From Pedobacter sp. KBW06 (GTDB lineage Bacteria; Bacteroidota; Bacteroidia; Sphingobacteriales; Sphingobacteriaceae), in assembly GCF_003852525.1 (NCBI RefSeq), contig NZ_QAJL01000003.1, forward strand, positions 1 through 44,046: 44,046 nucleotides of DNA, in the 5' to 3' direction. The notes under the pieces are model-generated. The model did not search any database. It was given only the letters and a program-made list of their open reading frames with translations, and had not been told where the DNA came from. Below, in pieces: positions 8,581-16,001 of the stretch (its first letter is position 1; each line of letters starts with the position of its first letter). The position numbers and the translations under genes were made by a program.

Positions 8581-9720
8581 CTAAAAACTATTACTCATCT
8601 GGAACATAGGAAGATACATGGCAATAAGAATCACACCAACAACCAATCCCAGAAAAATAATGATTAAGGGCTCCAGCAGACTGCTAATCGTATTGGTCCG
8701 ATATTCTACTTCCTCTGTATACTGTGATGCAATCTTTTCAAAGAAATAGTCCATCCGGTTTACCTCTTCCCCGACCTTAATTAACTGGATCATTTTGGCC
8801 GGATAAAAAGGAAATGAAGCCAGACTTTTGTGCAGGGATTCCCCTTGAAGAATATCCTGTTCCACTTTTAATAATGAGCTTTCAATCGGATAATAACTGA
8901 TCATCTGTCTTACCAGCGCAATAGAACGCAACAAAGGCGTGTCTGTACTGACCAATAAACGCATCGTGTTGGCAAATCTCGCCAGGTATATCTTTCTGAC
9001 AATATCTCCCAGCACCGGAATCTTCAAAAGCAGACCGGAAGAAATTTTTCTAAACCATTCGCTCCTTCTCTTGAGGAAATAAACAACAGCAACTCCAACA
9101 ATAAATAACAGGAATAAGCTAAAATACCGGTCAAACCAATTCGAGAAGCTGATGATTGCTGCAGTAATCCAGGGCAATTTACCACCAAACCGGAGGAAGA
9201 CATCGGCAAACATCGGCACCACAAATTTGATCATAAAAAATACGGCACCAAGAGAAGAAAGCAATACGATAACGGGATAGGTTACTGCGCTGACAATCTT
9301 CCTTCTCTGCTGAATTTTACTCTTATAATACTTCGACAAATCGGTTAATACCTCACCTAAACGACCGGTTTCTTCCCCGATCCGGATGCTATAAAACTCA
9401 TAGTCACTAAATTTCCCTGTTTCCTTTAGCGCTTCAGAGAGGGCTAATCCCGACAATATTTTTGCGCTGATTCCTTCAAACAAAACTTTGTCCTTTGCCT
9501 GTTCCTGGTCTACCAGGATCAACTCAAGTGCGGTCCGGAGATCTATCCCCGAAAGCAACAAAGTACTTAGTTCAACGTACAAACTTTCTTTCTTCTTATC
9601 AGAAACCTGGTTACTTCCAAAGCTAATGTCCTTGTTCAGAAACGCAAACAAGTTATCCGTGTCTGGTTTAGCATTTGGTCGCTTCTTTTTCTGGTATTGT
9701 GAGATGTCTATTGAAGGCAT
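8581..9720 (-). CDS. GspF/PilC-type inner-membrane platform protein
   Basis: This 379-aa protein has two tandem GspF domains. The first, at about residues 48-165, contains LSTLLLSGIDLRTALELI and RIGEETGRLGEVL. The second, at about 250-370, contains RFANTMRLLVSTDTPLLRSI and IKVGEEVNRMDYFF. Three membrane segments follow the usual pattern (about 143-170, 199-216 and 346-370). It forms the polytopic base on which GspE rotates or pumps to build the pseudopilus. An N-terminal cytoplasmic extension of about 45 residues is poorly conserved. The gene begins 2 bases after the GspJ-like gene ends. Confidence 0.95.
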   Translation of the reverse strand: MPSIDISQYQKKKRPNAKPDTDNLFAFLNKDISFGSNQVSDKKKESLYVELSTLLLSGIDLRTALELILVDQEQAKDKVLFEGISAKILSGLALSEALKETGKFSDYEFYSIRIGEETGRLGEVLTDLSKYYKSKIQQRRKIVSAVTYPVIVLLSSLGAVFFMIKFVVPMFADVFLRFGGKLPWITAAIISFSNWFDRYFSLFLLFIVGVAVVYFLKRRSEWFRKISSGLLLKIPVLGDIVRKIYLARFANTMRLLVSTDTPLLRSIALVRQMISYYPIESSLLKVEQDILQGESLHKSLASFPFYPAKMIQLIKVGEEVNRMDYFFEKIASQYTEEVEYRTNTISSLLEPLIIIFLGLVVGVILIAMYLPMFQMSNSF

Positions 9721-9722
9721 AG

Positions 9723-10196
9723 TTATTGAAATAAGTCCTTTGCACTATATGTTTTCTGATAATAAAGTGAAATTGTCTGTTTGTCAATTTCTGTTTCAAA
9801 GCTGCACTGATCTACAGGATCACCATCTGCAACCACCTCATTCTCAAATAAAAAATTAAGTTTATCAATTCTCAGCCTGAAAGTGTCTGTTCTAAGAGAA
9901 AACTGATCACGAAACAGGTAGGCGTTGTTAAAATTATAATTGACCATACCGTCTTCCATTTCCAAAGCTAATCCATCCTGAACTTTAATGATCTTTCTTG
10001 CTTTAAGGAAATCCTGTTTCAACAGTTTGTCGGCAGTAATAAAGACTGCTACCCGATCTTGCTTTCTGACAAAATTAAGGTAAGATCCACTTACAATCCT
10101 GTAAGCAGTAAAAGTAACCGCAACAGCTATTGCTGCAATCAGCATCGCAATAGTTACTTCCATCAAAGTAAAAGCTGGCAATTTCTTATTTAGCAT
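9723..10196 (-). CDS. minor pseudopilin, GspJ/PilW-like
   Basis: The chain begins MLNKKLPAFTLMEV: a short basic leader, cleavage predicted after Ala8, then FTLME with Glu at mature position 5 and a hydrophobic helix, the N-terminal class III prepilin signature. A beta-rich domain of about 120 residues follows (RTDTFRLRIDKLNFLF, CSFETEIDKQTISLYY). The frame is open upstream to an ATG at 10247, but starting at 10196 places the leader correctly and gives an 11-base overlap with the preceding pseudopilin gene. Position after the GspI-like gene and size suggest GspJ; the exact minor-pilin class is inferred. Confidence 0.8.
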   Translation of the reverse strand: MLNKKLPAFTLMEVTIAMLIAAIAVAVTFTAYRIVSGSYLNFVRKQDRVAVFITADKLLKQDFLKARKIIKVQDGLALEMEDGMVNYNFNNAYLFRDQFSLRTDTFRLRIDKLNFLFENEVVADGDPVDQCSFETEIDKQTISLYYQKTYSAKDLFQ

Positions 10197-10551
10197 CCTC
10201 CCTCCCTTTTCGTACAATCTGTCTTGACTTTCCAATCTCTTTCCCATCTTCTGTTGCTGACACGCTAATCTGCAACAACTCAGGATCGTCTATATAAGGC
10301 AGAACCGTTTTCCGGAAAACGATACGATCAATTTCTATCGTCTCATCTGTCCAGTTACGCTGATATAAAGATTCCTGAATAATACCCGAACTGAGTGATC
10401 TGACCTGTTGCTGTTTCACTGATGGAGAGGAAACGATCACTTTGGTAAAAATCCCCGTTGCAAGTACAAAAACGATTAAAATGATCAGCATCGCTATGAT
10501 CACCTCCAAAAGTGTTGAAGCTTTTAAGGTGCCCGGTTTCAATTTAACCAC
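10186..10551 (-). CDS. minor pseudopilin, GspI/PilV-like
   Basis: This 121-aa protein has leader MVKLKPGTLKA, predicted cleavage after Ala11, then STLLE with Glu at mature position 5 and a helix of I, V, L and A. The small C-terminal domain has a beta pattern (IDRIVFRKTV, LLQISVSATEDGKEIG). Length and the STLLEV core resemble GspI/PilV minor pseudopilins, which with J and K form the tip of a type II pseudopilus. It overlaps both neighbours (13 bases with the upstream gene, 11 with the downstream one), consistent with co-translation of an I-J-K tip complex. Confidence 0.8.
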   Translation of the reverse strand: MVKLKPGTLKASTLLEVIIAMLIILIVFVLATGIFTKVIVSSPSVKQQQVRSLSSGIIQESLYQRNWTDETIEIDRIVFRKTVLPYIDDPELLQISVSATEDGKEIGKSRQIVRKGREDAK

Positions 10552-11783
10552 TTTAAAATCCTCCTTTCCGGCATTTCTCTTTTAAAGATCACTGAACTCA
10601 GATAATATTTACTTAACAGGCTACGGTTCAGTGTAACGTCAATCAGATAATTCTCATAAAGCGTGGCCGGTGTCTGCATGATAAAACGTTTAGCATAGAC
10701 TTTCCCGTAAACAGTGATCCCACGCTCCATTTTAATATAACCTGTAGCAAAGACCTCCCCTTTCAAACAGCTCTTTGCTCCCAAGGAAATCATGGTCTGC
10801 AAGTCAGACCTCTTCTTTTCGTAAGTCATTAGAATCCCTGAAAATGTCACACCTTCTCCAATACTAATTTTCGACTGGATCTTACCATGCTCCGGCTTAA
10901 AAACTCCTGCAAAAGAAGGATAATTGAAAGTACAACCCTTCCCAATAACAATAGAGTCTCTTGCGAACAGCTGACAGCTTCCTTTAAAACCAGGAGCGAC
11001 AATGATAGCAGGAGCGTAAATCTGAACGTCCTCAAGTGTAGAGGTTGCACCTATGGTGACTACAGTATCAGAGACAAGTATCATCTTCCCCTTCAGCTTT
11101 GTATCTCCAATCGTCGACTGATTCAGTTCCAACCGATACAACTGAACCGTATTAAAAAAAGAATTTATCAGGGAATCGCGCACATTAAAAAGCAATCCCT
11201 TCTCTGGCTTAAAATTCCTCTCCAGTTGCTGTACCAGTTTTTCATCCAATGGAGGAACGTCTCTGCCGCTTTCTCTGATTTTTCCTTTTATCAATTCTTT
11301 ACCCTCATAAGGCTTTCCATCTACATAGGATTGTTTCAATCCTGACTTGGGCAATTGGGCATCCCCGCTTAGTGTTGTTTTTCCGCTCAGGGAAAGTGGG
11401 CGGTCTTCATCTGCAAGGTAAAGTACATTGGGATCTGAAAAGGCATTCCCGATCAAAAAAGTACGTTTCAGCGTGTCTTTAAGCTCAAAAGCTTTTACCA
11501 TTCCCATTTCATAGGCACCCCAGAACTCTTTTCTCAATACCAGACTGTCTTTTTGGTCAGCAAACAAATCCATTACAACATCTTTGTTGTAATCGCTAAA
11601 CCCCTCAGAAAGCAAGATTTCTCTTCCTGAATTTTCATTATGAAGCAGGTTGTCCAGTCTCGTCTTTTTTTGAACTTCCAGCCTATAATAAAATGCAATG
11701 GTTAGCAATGACGCGGAGATCATCGCAATCAGCAAGGAAATCACGACTACAATATATAAAGTAGATGCTTTAAGCATGGTCAA
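10539..11783 (-). CDS. GspK-position minor pseudopilin-like protein with beta-solenoid-like ectodomain
   Basis: This 414-aa protein starts MTMLKASTLYIVVV: a very short leader, possible cleavage after Ala6 and a long hydrophobic helix, but mature position 5 is Ile instead of Glu, as is also typical of GspK. The large ectodomain (about residues 215-370) has short repeating strands such as KLKGKMILVSDTVVTIGATSTLEDVQ split by turns, then CQLFARDSIVIGKGC, KISIGEGVTFSGIL and CLKGEVFATGYIKME. This resembles the hydrophobic periodicity of bactofilin/polymer-forming beta-solenoids, not the alpha-domain of classical GspK. It overlaps the GspI-like gene by 13 bases. A tip-capping role is inferred from order. 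Confidence 0.65.
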   Translation of the reverse strand: MTMLKASTLYIVVVISLLIAMISASLLTIAFYYRLEVQKKTRLDNLLHNENSGREILLSEGFSDYNKDVVMDLFADQKDSLVLRKEFWGAYEMGMVKAFELKDTLKRTFLIGNAFSDPNVLYLADEDRPLSLSGKTTLSGDAQLPKSGLKQSYVDGKPYEGKELIKGKIRESGRDVPPLDEKLVQQLERNFKPEKGLLFNVRDSLINSFFNTVQLYRLELNQSTIGDTKLKGKMILVSDTVVTIGATSTLEDVQIYAPAIIVAPGFKGSCQLFARDSIVIGKGCTFNYPSFAGVFKPEHGKIQSKISIGEGVTFSGILMTYEKKRSDLQTMISLGAKSCLKGEVFATGYIKMERGITVYGKVYAKRFIMQTPATLYENYLIDVTLNRSLLSKYYLSSVIFKREMPERRILKWLN

Positions 11784-11798
11784 TTTGTTGCATCTTTA

Positions 11799-12380
11799 TT
11801 AATTAAAAATGCGCCTTATAAAACCTGGAACAATACTTTTTGGGCTGCTCACTTTACCTTTATGATAATAGATGGTCCTCGTACTGTCGCCAGCAAAAAT
11901 CTTCTGTTTTCCATGCAGTACCCCGTTGCGGTACTTGCCTCTTTCCAGAACTCCGCCCAGGCTGTCATATTTATGGTAGATTCCATTTTTCTCCCCAAAG
12001 TTCCAGGTATAGTCTTCAGTTAGCTTTCCATTCTGACTCCAGCTTCTCCATACCCCGGCTTTTAACCCTTTGTAAAAATACCCCAGTTCTTTTAGATTTC
12101 GGTTGGCATAAGACTCCCTGTAATCTCCATTCAACAATTTACCGCTATAGCCACCTTGTGTGCTTTTGATGCGATGAGCAGAAAACCAGTAATAATATTT
12201 ATCTGTTTCTACAGGCCATCCTCTCACCGGCTTTACATAGGCAACAATGGTACAGTCATCCTGATTGACAATAATTTTATGGCTAAGTAAATTCTTCTCA
12301 TTACGCTGCCCCGAAGCACTGCCGGCCGAAAAGATAAACGCAGCAATCAGGATTAGAATATTTATACTTGATTTAATCAT
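11799..12380 (-). CDS. exported MORN-repeat protein
   Basis: This 193-aa protein has a signal peptide ending SASGQ. From about residue 80 on it shows MORN-like (YwqK-type) repeats: GKLLNGDYRESY, GYFYKGLKAGVWRSWSQNGK, FGEKNGIYHKYDSLGG and GKYRNGVLHGKQKIF. Such repeats form beta-sheet surfaces for contacts and have no enzymatic role. The start overlaps the stop of the GspC/PilP-like gene by four bases (ATGA) and the end is 15 bases from the GspK-like gene, so it is part of the operon. A periplasmic scaffold or surface role is inferred; MORN proteins are not standard secretion-system parts. Confidence 0.75.
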   Translation of the reverse strand: MIKSSINILILIAAFIFSAGSASGQRNEKNLLSHKIIVNQDDCTIVAYVKPVRGWPVETDKYYYWFSAHRIKSTQGGYSGKLLNGDYRESYANRNLKELGYFYKGLKAGVWRSWSQNGKLTEDYTWNFGEKNGIYHKYDSLGGVLERGKYRNGVLHGKQKIFAGDSTRTIYYHKGKVSSPKSIVPGFIRRIFN

Positions 12381-12871
12381 TGTTTGATATGTTTTTGCTT
12401 ACCCTGCCAATACACCAGGATGGAATCTTTTTTATTTTTTAGGAGTTTTAACCCTTCCAGAAATTCGCCTTCAGCAAGCATCCTTTCCTTTCCGCTCACC
12501 TCCACTATGGATACCAATTTCTTTGTCTGTGGATTAATCACGTAACCTTTATACTTTACTACTCCCCAGTTTATCGGTGGCTTAAATGGAGCAGGGGCAA
12601 AATTAGTTGGCTTGGCAGCAATTTCAACAGGTTTAGGTACTGCCTGCACCATACCAACAAAAGGATCCCTATAATTCAAGGCAAGCCTGAAGGTGTCTCT
12701 TTTCAATTCGTATTGATCGTAAGGTTCTGCTCTTTTCACAACCGGCTGAGCCTTTAACTGATAATCGTCGTCGGAATTATTGAATAAGACCCTATACAAA
12801 ATTATTCCCCAAACCGCAACGACCGCACAAATCAACAGATATGTAAGTTTCTTATTCTTCCCCGCCTCCAT
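12377..12871 (-). CDS. GspC/PilP-like periplasmic connector
   Basis: This 164-aa bitopic protein has one membrane helix (about residues 8-28), a proline-rich linker with YRDPFVG, then a small beta domain: YKGYVINPQTKKLVSIVEV, RMLAEGEFLEGLKLL and DSILVYWQGKQKHI. This is the strand order and Gly pattern of the PilP/GspC homology region, which docks onto the secretin N0 domain and joins it to the inner-membrane PilO/GspM complex. It follows the lipoprotein gene by 2 bases and overlaps the MORN gene by 4. Confidence 0.8.
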   Translation of the reverse strand: MEAGKNKKLTYLLICAVVAVWGIILYRVLFNNSDDDYQLKAQPVVKRAEPYDQYELKRDTFRLALNYRDPFVGMVQAVPKPVEIAAKPTNFAPAPFKPPINWGVVKYKGYVINPQTKKLVSIVEVSGKERMLAEGEFLEGLKLLKNKKDSILVYWQGKQKHIKQ

Positions 12872-12873
12872 AT

Positions 12874-13824
12874 TTATTGGATTGTAAAACTCCTCACTTC
12901 ACCTGCCGGGCCAACATTTCCATTACCATCAATAGCTCTGACTTCCCAAAACAATTTTTCGCCACTCAGCCCGTCTGCAAAAGCATAAGAAGTGGCAGTT
13001 AAAGTAAGTGGAAAGGTAGGATCATAAGGTGTATTTCCGTTGCTTTGGTAAACAAAGAGCTTGTATTTCTTTGCAGTTGATAAGGCTTCCCATTTCAGGT
13101 TCACAGGTTTGGTTACAGCTACATTGTTTGCCGGAGAAATCAGCACAACCTTCGCTGCCGGGCTATTGTCAAATGTAATATTTCTGACCACTGACCATTT
13201 AGATTCTTCCACATCATTCTTAGCCTGTACTCTCCATTGATAAACTTTATTTCTGCTAAAGGTGACTGGATATTCCAGACCAGGAATTGTCTTATCCAGG
13301 AAAAGCTTCGTCTCGTCAGAAAAATTATTGGTATCAATCTGTAGCCTGTATTTGTCTGCTCCGTAAAGCTTAGCCCAGCTAAATACAGCGGTTGATTGGT
13401 TGGTCGAAGCACCGTTCGCAGGCAGCGTCAACTGAACCTGCTGTAACTTCATAGAAGATGGGTGAATGGTAAAAGCAGCACTAGTATAGTGTGTATTACT
13501 ACTTCCATTCTCCGCCCGCACTCTCCATTCATAATTACCCGGATCAAGAGTTTGATTGAACTTATTGCCCTTTATAACCGTATCTGCAATTAACCTTACG
13601 GTATTGTTAAAACCAGGGCTAACAATTTGCAGGCGATACTTTAAGGCATCCTCAACTACCTCCCACCAAAAGGTCTGATTATAGATGATGGACTCGGCGC
13701 CATTTGAAGGTGCCAGCAATACTACATTTTTTCTTTCTATTGAGGGTTCGATAAATTCTTTACAACCGATAAAGAGCATAGCTAATATAAGTGCTATTTT
13801 CGAGAGGTTATTTATTTTTAACAT
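12874..13824 (-). CDS. lipoprotein with three fibronectin-III-like domains, first gene of the operon
   Basis: This 316-aa protein has a lipoprotein signal peptide; the lipobox ends FIG-Cys21. Three repeats of about 95 residues follow, each starting with a strand like VVLLAPSNGAES, VQLTLPANGAST or VVLISPANNVAVT. Each repeat carries WWEVVEDALKYRLQI-type strands and a closing WRVRAENG/WRVQAKND/WEVRAIDGNG strand, the fibronectin III pattern. It opens the secretion operon and ends 2 bases before the GspC/PilP-like gene. It may anchor or localise the secretin in place of a pilotin, or be surface-exposed (inference); the sequence does not settle which. Confidence 0.8.
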   Translation of the reverse strand: MLKINNLSKIALILAMLFIGCKEFIEPSIERKNVVLLAPSNGAESIIYNQTFWWEVVEDALKYRLQIVSPGFNNTVRLIADTVIKGNKFNQTLDPGNYEWRVRAENGSSNTHYTSAAFTIHPSSMKLQQVQLTLPANGASTNQSTAVFSWAKLYGADKYRLQIDTNNFSDETKLFLDKTIPGLEYPVTFSRNKVYQWRVQAKNDVEESKWSVVRNITFDNSPAAKVVLISPANNVAVTKPVNLKWEALSTAKKYKLFVYQSNGNTPYDPTFPLTLTATSYAFADGLSGEKLFWEVRAIDGNGNVGPAGEVRSFTIQ

Positions 13825-13831
13825 GAGGCCT

Positions 13832-13864
13832 TAAATATAGCTAATTTGACTTAACCTGAGCAAT
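13832..13864 (-). promoter_or_regulatory. possible promoter of the secretion operon
   Basis: On the minus strand TATATTTA (13832-13839) is one base off the Bacteroidota -7 box TAnnTTTG. It is preceded at 21 bases by ATTG (13861-13864). The leader would be very short, only a few bases before the ATG at 13824. Tentative. Confidence 0.3.
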
Positions 13865-14427
13865 GTTATTAATAACTAAAATTTAACGTTATTGATGCTT
13901 TTATCTGGTATGTCAATATCATAAAAAAATATAATTAATAAACAGCAAAAGATACATATCCATTTTTTTTAAATATGATAGGTCATTTTCACTCTTTGTT
14001 TCGTTATATCTTGCATCAGCTTTAGCTTGCTCCCTATCTTTTCCAGCCTTTGTATCTTGATGCTTGTTTTTTATTTTTCTCTTGACGATTTTTTGTGTGC
14101 TCGGCATGGGCTCTTCTATTTTCCTTTTTGTTTTGATCTGTCTTTGAATCAGAAGCTTTGTCTTTGTTATTGCCTTTCGTCAACAAAAGATGAGCAGCGT
14201 TAAGTTTAAAGGATAAAGTCGTTTTATCCGCACCGCCACCAGTTTCAGTTGGCAAAAGAACTAATCCTATCGTATCAGTCAATGAATGACCCGGCTGTTA
14301 GGCTATTTAACATAATAGCCTATAAGGGCTACTTTGGTCGCTGGATGGCTTCGCGTGGCTGTTTTATAATGTGTATTATGTTATATAGCTTGGGGTTGGT
14401 CTTCCCGGCAGAAGGGGCAGACGGGCG
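13865..14427. other. gene-poor AT-rich to GC-richer stretch upstream of the operon
   Basis: No gene is supportable here. Two minus-strand open frames (13919-14107 and 14034-14282, the latter with a TTG start) overlap in different frames, encode low-complexity Lys/Asp/Glu-rich sequence and resemble nothing I recognise. A 60-codon plus-strand frame (14249-14431) spans a GC-richer patch. The patch from about 14283 to 14450 differs in composition from its surroundings and ends inside the truncated ORF6N gene, so this may be a decayed mobile segment. Confidence 0.5.
14299..14322. repeat. 9-bp perfect inverted repeat
   Basis: TAGGCTATT and AATAGCCTA form a perfect 9-bp stem around the 6-base loop TAACAT. 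No T-run follows on either strand, so it is not an obvious terminator. It lies in the GC-richer patch next to the truncated ORF6N gene and could be an element end or recombination site. Confidence 0.6.
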
Positions 14428-14682
14428 CTAGGGCAGCAAAGCACAGAGTTTTGAGGTCACAAATTGTGACCTCAAACTATCAAGCTCTTCTTTCGTCATC
14501 TCAAACATAAAGTCTTCGGGAAAACGGGTAATATTGCATCTTACCGCTTGCTTTAATACCTTGGTTTCAACTCCATACAACTCTGCAAGATCTCTATCGA
14601 CCATAACTTTCTGATCACGGATCACATAGATTTTGCTCATGACCACCTCATCGGATATAGTAACATTCTTTAAGGAGCTCAT
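14428..14682 (-). CDS. 3'-truncated ORF6N-domain protein
   Basis: This 84-aa product has the start of an ORF6N domain (the DNA-binding-associated domain of phage and plasmid proteins): KIYVIRDQKVMVDRDLAELYGV, TKVLKQAVRCNITRFPEDFMF and LDSLRSQFVTSK. Family members continue with a GGxRY...AFTEQGVAMLSS block and are usually at least twice as long. Here the frame ends after LCALLP, precisely where composition changes toward the GC-richer patch, so the 3' part seems lost by deletion or insertion. The N-terminus is intact with its own ATG. It is probably non-functional. Confidence 0.75.
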   Translation of the reverse strand: MSSLKNVTISDEVVMSKIYVIRDQKVMVDRDLAELYGVETKVLKQAVRCNITRFPEDFMFEMTKEELDSLRSQFVTSKLCALLP

Positions 14683-14715
14683 AGTACGAATATATTCAGA
14701 TATTGACTTGTCAGA

Positions 14716-15201
14716 TCAGGTTAATCTTGATTGTAAATCAGTAATCTTTTCACGTTCCAGGTGGAGCAGACTTTCATAGAGACTTTTAATTTCCTCATGA
14801 AGTGTTCTGTTCTCTCCGTAGATCGTTTTCAGCTCTTTCATTGCTTCGACTAAAGCGATAACAGGATCGAAATTTTGAGTATTTGTGTTATTCACATCTC
14901 CTTGGATTTGGTTATAGTTAACATGTTGACTACCCTGATTAAATGTATTAAAATAGTTAATCGCCGCCTGTTCATTAAAGTTCTCTAATACCTGCACCGG
15001 GATTTTTAGCACTTCGGCAATCGAATTCAACAAACCCGGATCTACCATCTCTCTGGATTCTATTAAAGAAATCCTTTTTTGGCTCCACTCCGACCCTAAT
15101 AGATCGGCCAAGGCCTCCTGTCTTATCCCGAGCATCTCGCGAAAGCGTTTTACATTTTTTCCCTGATGGATTTTTGCTGCTGCATCTATTGTAGTTCCCA
15201 T
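14716..15201 (-). CDS. XRE-type HTH regulator with C-terminal coiled coil
   Basis: This 161-aa protein has a helix-turn-helix of the XRE/HTH_3 type at about residues 14-72 (NVKRFREMLGIRQEALADLL, SQKRISLIESRE, LNSIAEVLKIPVQVLENF). A polar Asn/Gln-rich linker and a helical C-terminus (about 115-160, LHEEIKSLYESLLHLEREKI) follow and are likely for oligomerisation. It is cytoplasmic and DNA-binding. It diverges from the gene pair at 15358-16640 across a 156-base intergenic region and may regulate it (inference). Confidence 0.85.
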   Translation of the reverse strand: MGTTIDAAAKIHQGKNVKRFREMLGIRQEALADLLGSEWSQKRISLIESREMVDPGLLNSIAEVLKIPVQVLENFNEQAAINYFNTFNQGSQHVNYNQIQGDVNNTNTQNFDPVIALVEAMKELKTIYGENRTLHEEIKSLYESLLHLEREKITDLQSRLT

Positions 15202-15222
15202 ATCATTTAAGTTTTATGAAAT

Positions 15223-15230
15223 CAAATTTA
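15223..15230 (-). promoter_or_regulatory. candidate -7 box for the XRE regulator gene
   Basis: The minus strand reads TAAATTTG, a perfect TAnnTTTG, 22 bases before the ATG at 15201. No clear TTTG box lies at the 19-21 base spacing, so support is partial. Confidence 0.35.
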
Positions 15231-15357
15231 CCGAAACAATACGATATAAATAATACAATAAAGAAACTATTTTTCAGTTTAATTAACTAAAACTTAAATA
15301 GAATAAAAACTGCATGGGTTAGAATTTCCGGATTATATCTATTCGCTTAACAAACAC

Positions 15358-15966
15358 ATGGAAATCATGAAGACTAAAAACATTTCTACAAAAACACTTC
15401 TACTTTATAACCTCAGCCAAAATGAAATCGAAAACCCCAAGGTTATATTGAAAGATTTTTGCCTTCATAACTACCTTCCTGCCCATCTGGAACAGCTTAA
15501 GTATTGGCGCAACCTATTGCTCAGTAATAAAACATACAGCAGAAGAAATTGCCCATCAGACTTATTCCTTCAATACAGAATGACCATAAAGCTATTAGAA
15601 GCAGCCTGGCTATTGAGAGAAAAAGGCAGGCTTAACAATTTCAATCCGGACGAATCAGAGAAAGCACTCAGAGAAGAGTTCCTCAGCAAAGAGCAACAGG
15701 AGTTTAAATTTTATCCAACAGTGTTGAGCGTAGAAGAAATCTGGAATCCAGGAATACTGTTTAGCAAGCTGTTTAAACAGTATAAACTGACAGACTACAG
15801 GCGTATTCTGCAATACTGGATGAGCGAAGCATTGAGTCCTTTTTGCAGTGACGAGCTCCTTATGAAGGCCGAAATCATCATCGTTTATGAAAACCTTCAA
15901 AAGCTTTACGAAGCCAGTTGGCTGGTATACGAACGGGACAACAGAACAAAAGAAATTCAGAACTAA
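15358..15966 (+). CDS. unknown helical protein, member of a two-gene paralogous pair (A)
   Basis: I do not recognise a characterised function. The 202-aa chain is predicted mostly helical with an internal duplication: each half begins with a segment like ILKDFCLHNYLPAHLEQLKYW or LFSKLFKQYKLTDYRRILQYW. Each half ends with a helix like RMTIKLLEAAWLL or YENLQKLYEASWLVYE. The next gene has the same layout. There is no signal peptide or membrane helix, so it is probably cytosolic. Start choice: ATG at 15358, with an alternative ATG at 15367. It is divergent from the XRE gene at 14716-15201. Confidence 0.7.
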   Translation: MEIMKTKNISTKTLLLYNLSQNEIENPKVILKDFCLHNYLPAHLEQLKYWRNLLLSNKTYSRRNCPSDLFLQYRMTIKLLEAAWLLREKGRLNNFNPDESEKALREEFLSKEQQEFKFYPTVLSVEEIWNPGILFSKLFKQYKLTDYRRILQYWMSEALSPFCSDELLMKAEIIIVYENLQKLYEASWLVYERDNRTKEIQN

Positions 15967-16001
15967 AACCAATTTATCCACTCACATAAAAAAACAATAA
16001 C

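Noticed and set aside
545..13824. Functional type IV pilus for twitching
   Set aside because: No PilT-type retraction ATPase and a short GspG-like major subunit with a calcium-type loop; a secretion pseudopilus fits better, though retraction genes could lie elsewhere.
13919..14282. Two overlapping minus-strand frames rich in Lys, Asp and Asn
   Set aside because: They overlap in different frames, one needs a TTG start, and neither shows a recognisable motif; more likely decayed or non-coding sequence.
14249..14431. Sixty-codon plus-strand frame in the GC-richer patch
   Set aside because: No start signal and no family recognised; it overlaps the palindrome and may be part of a mobile-element relic, but coding is not supported.
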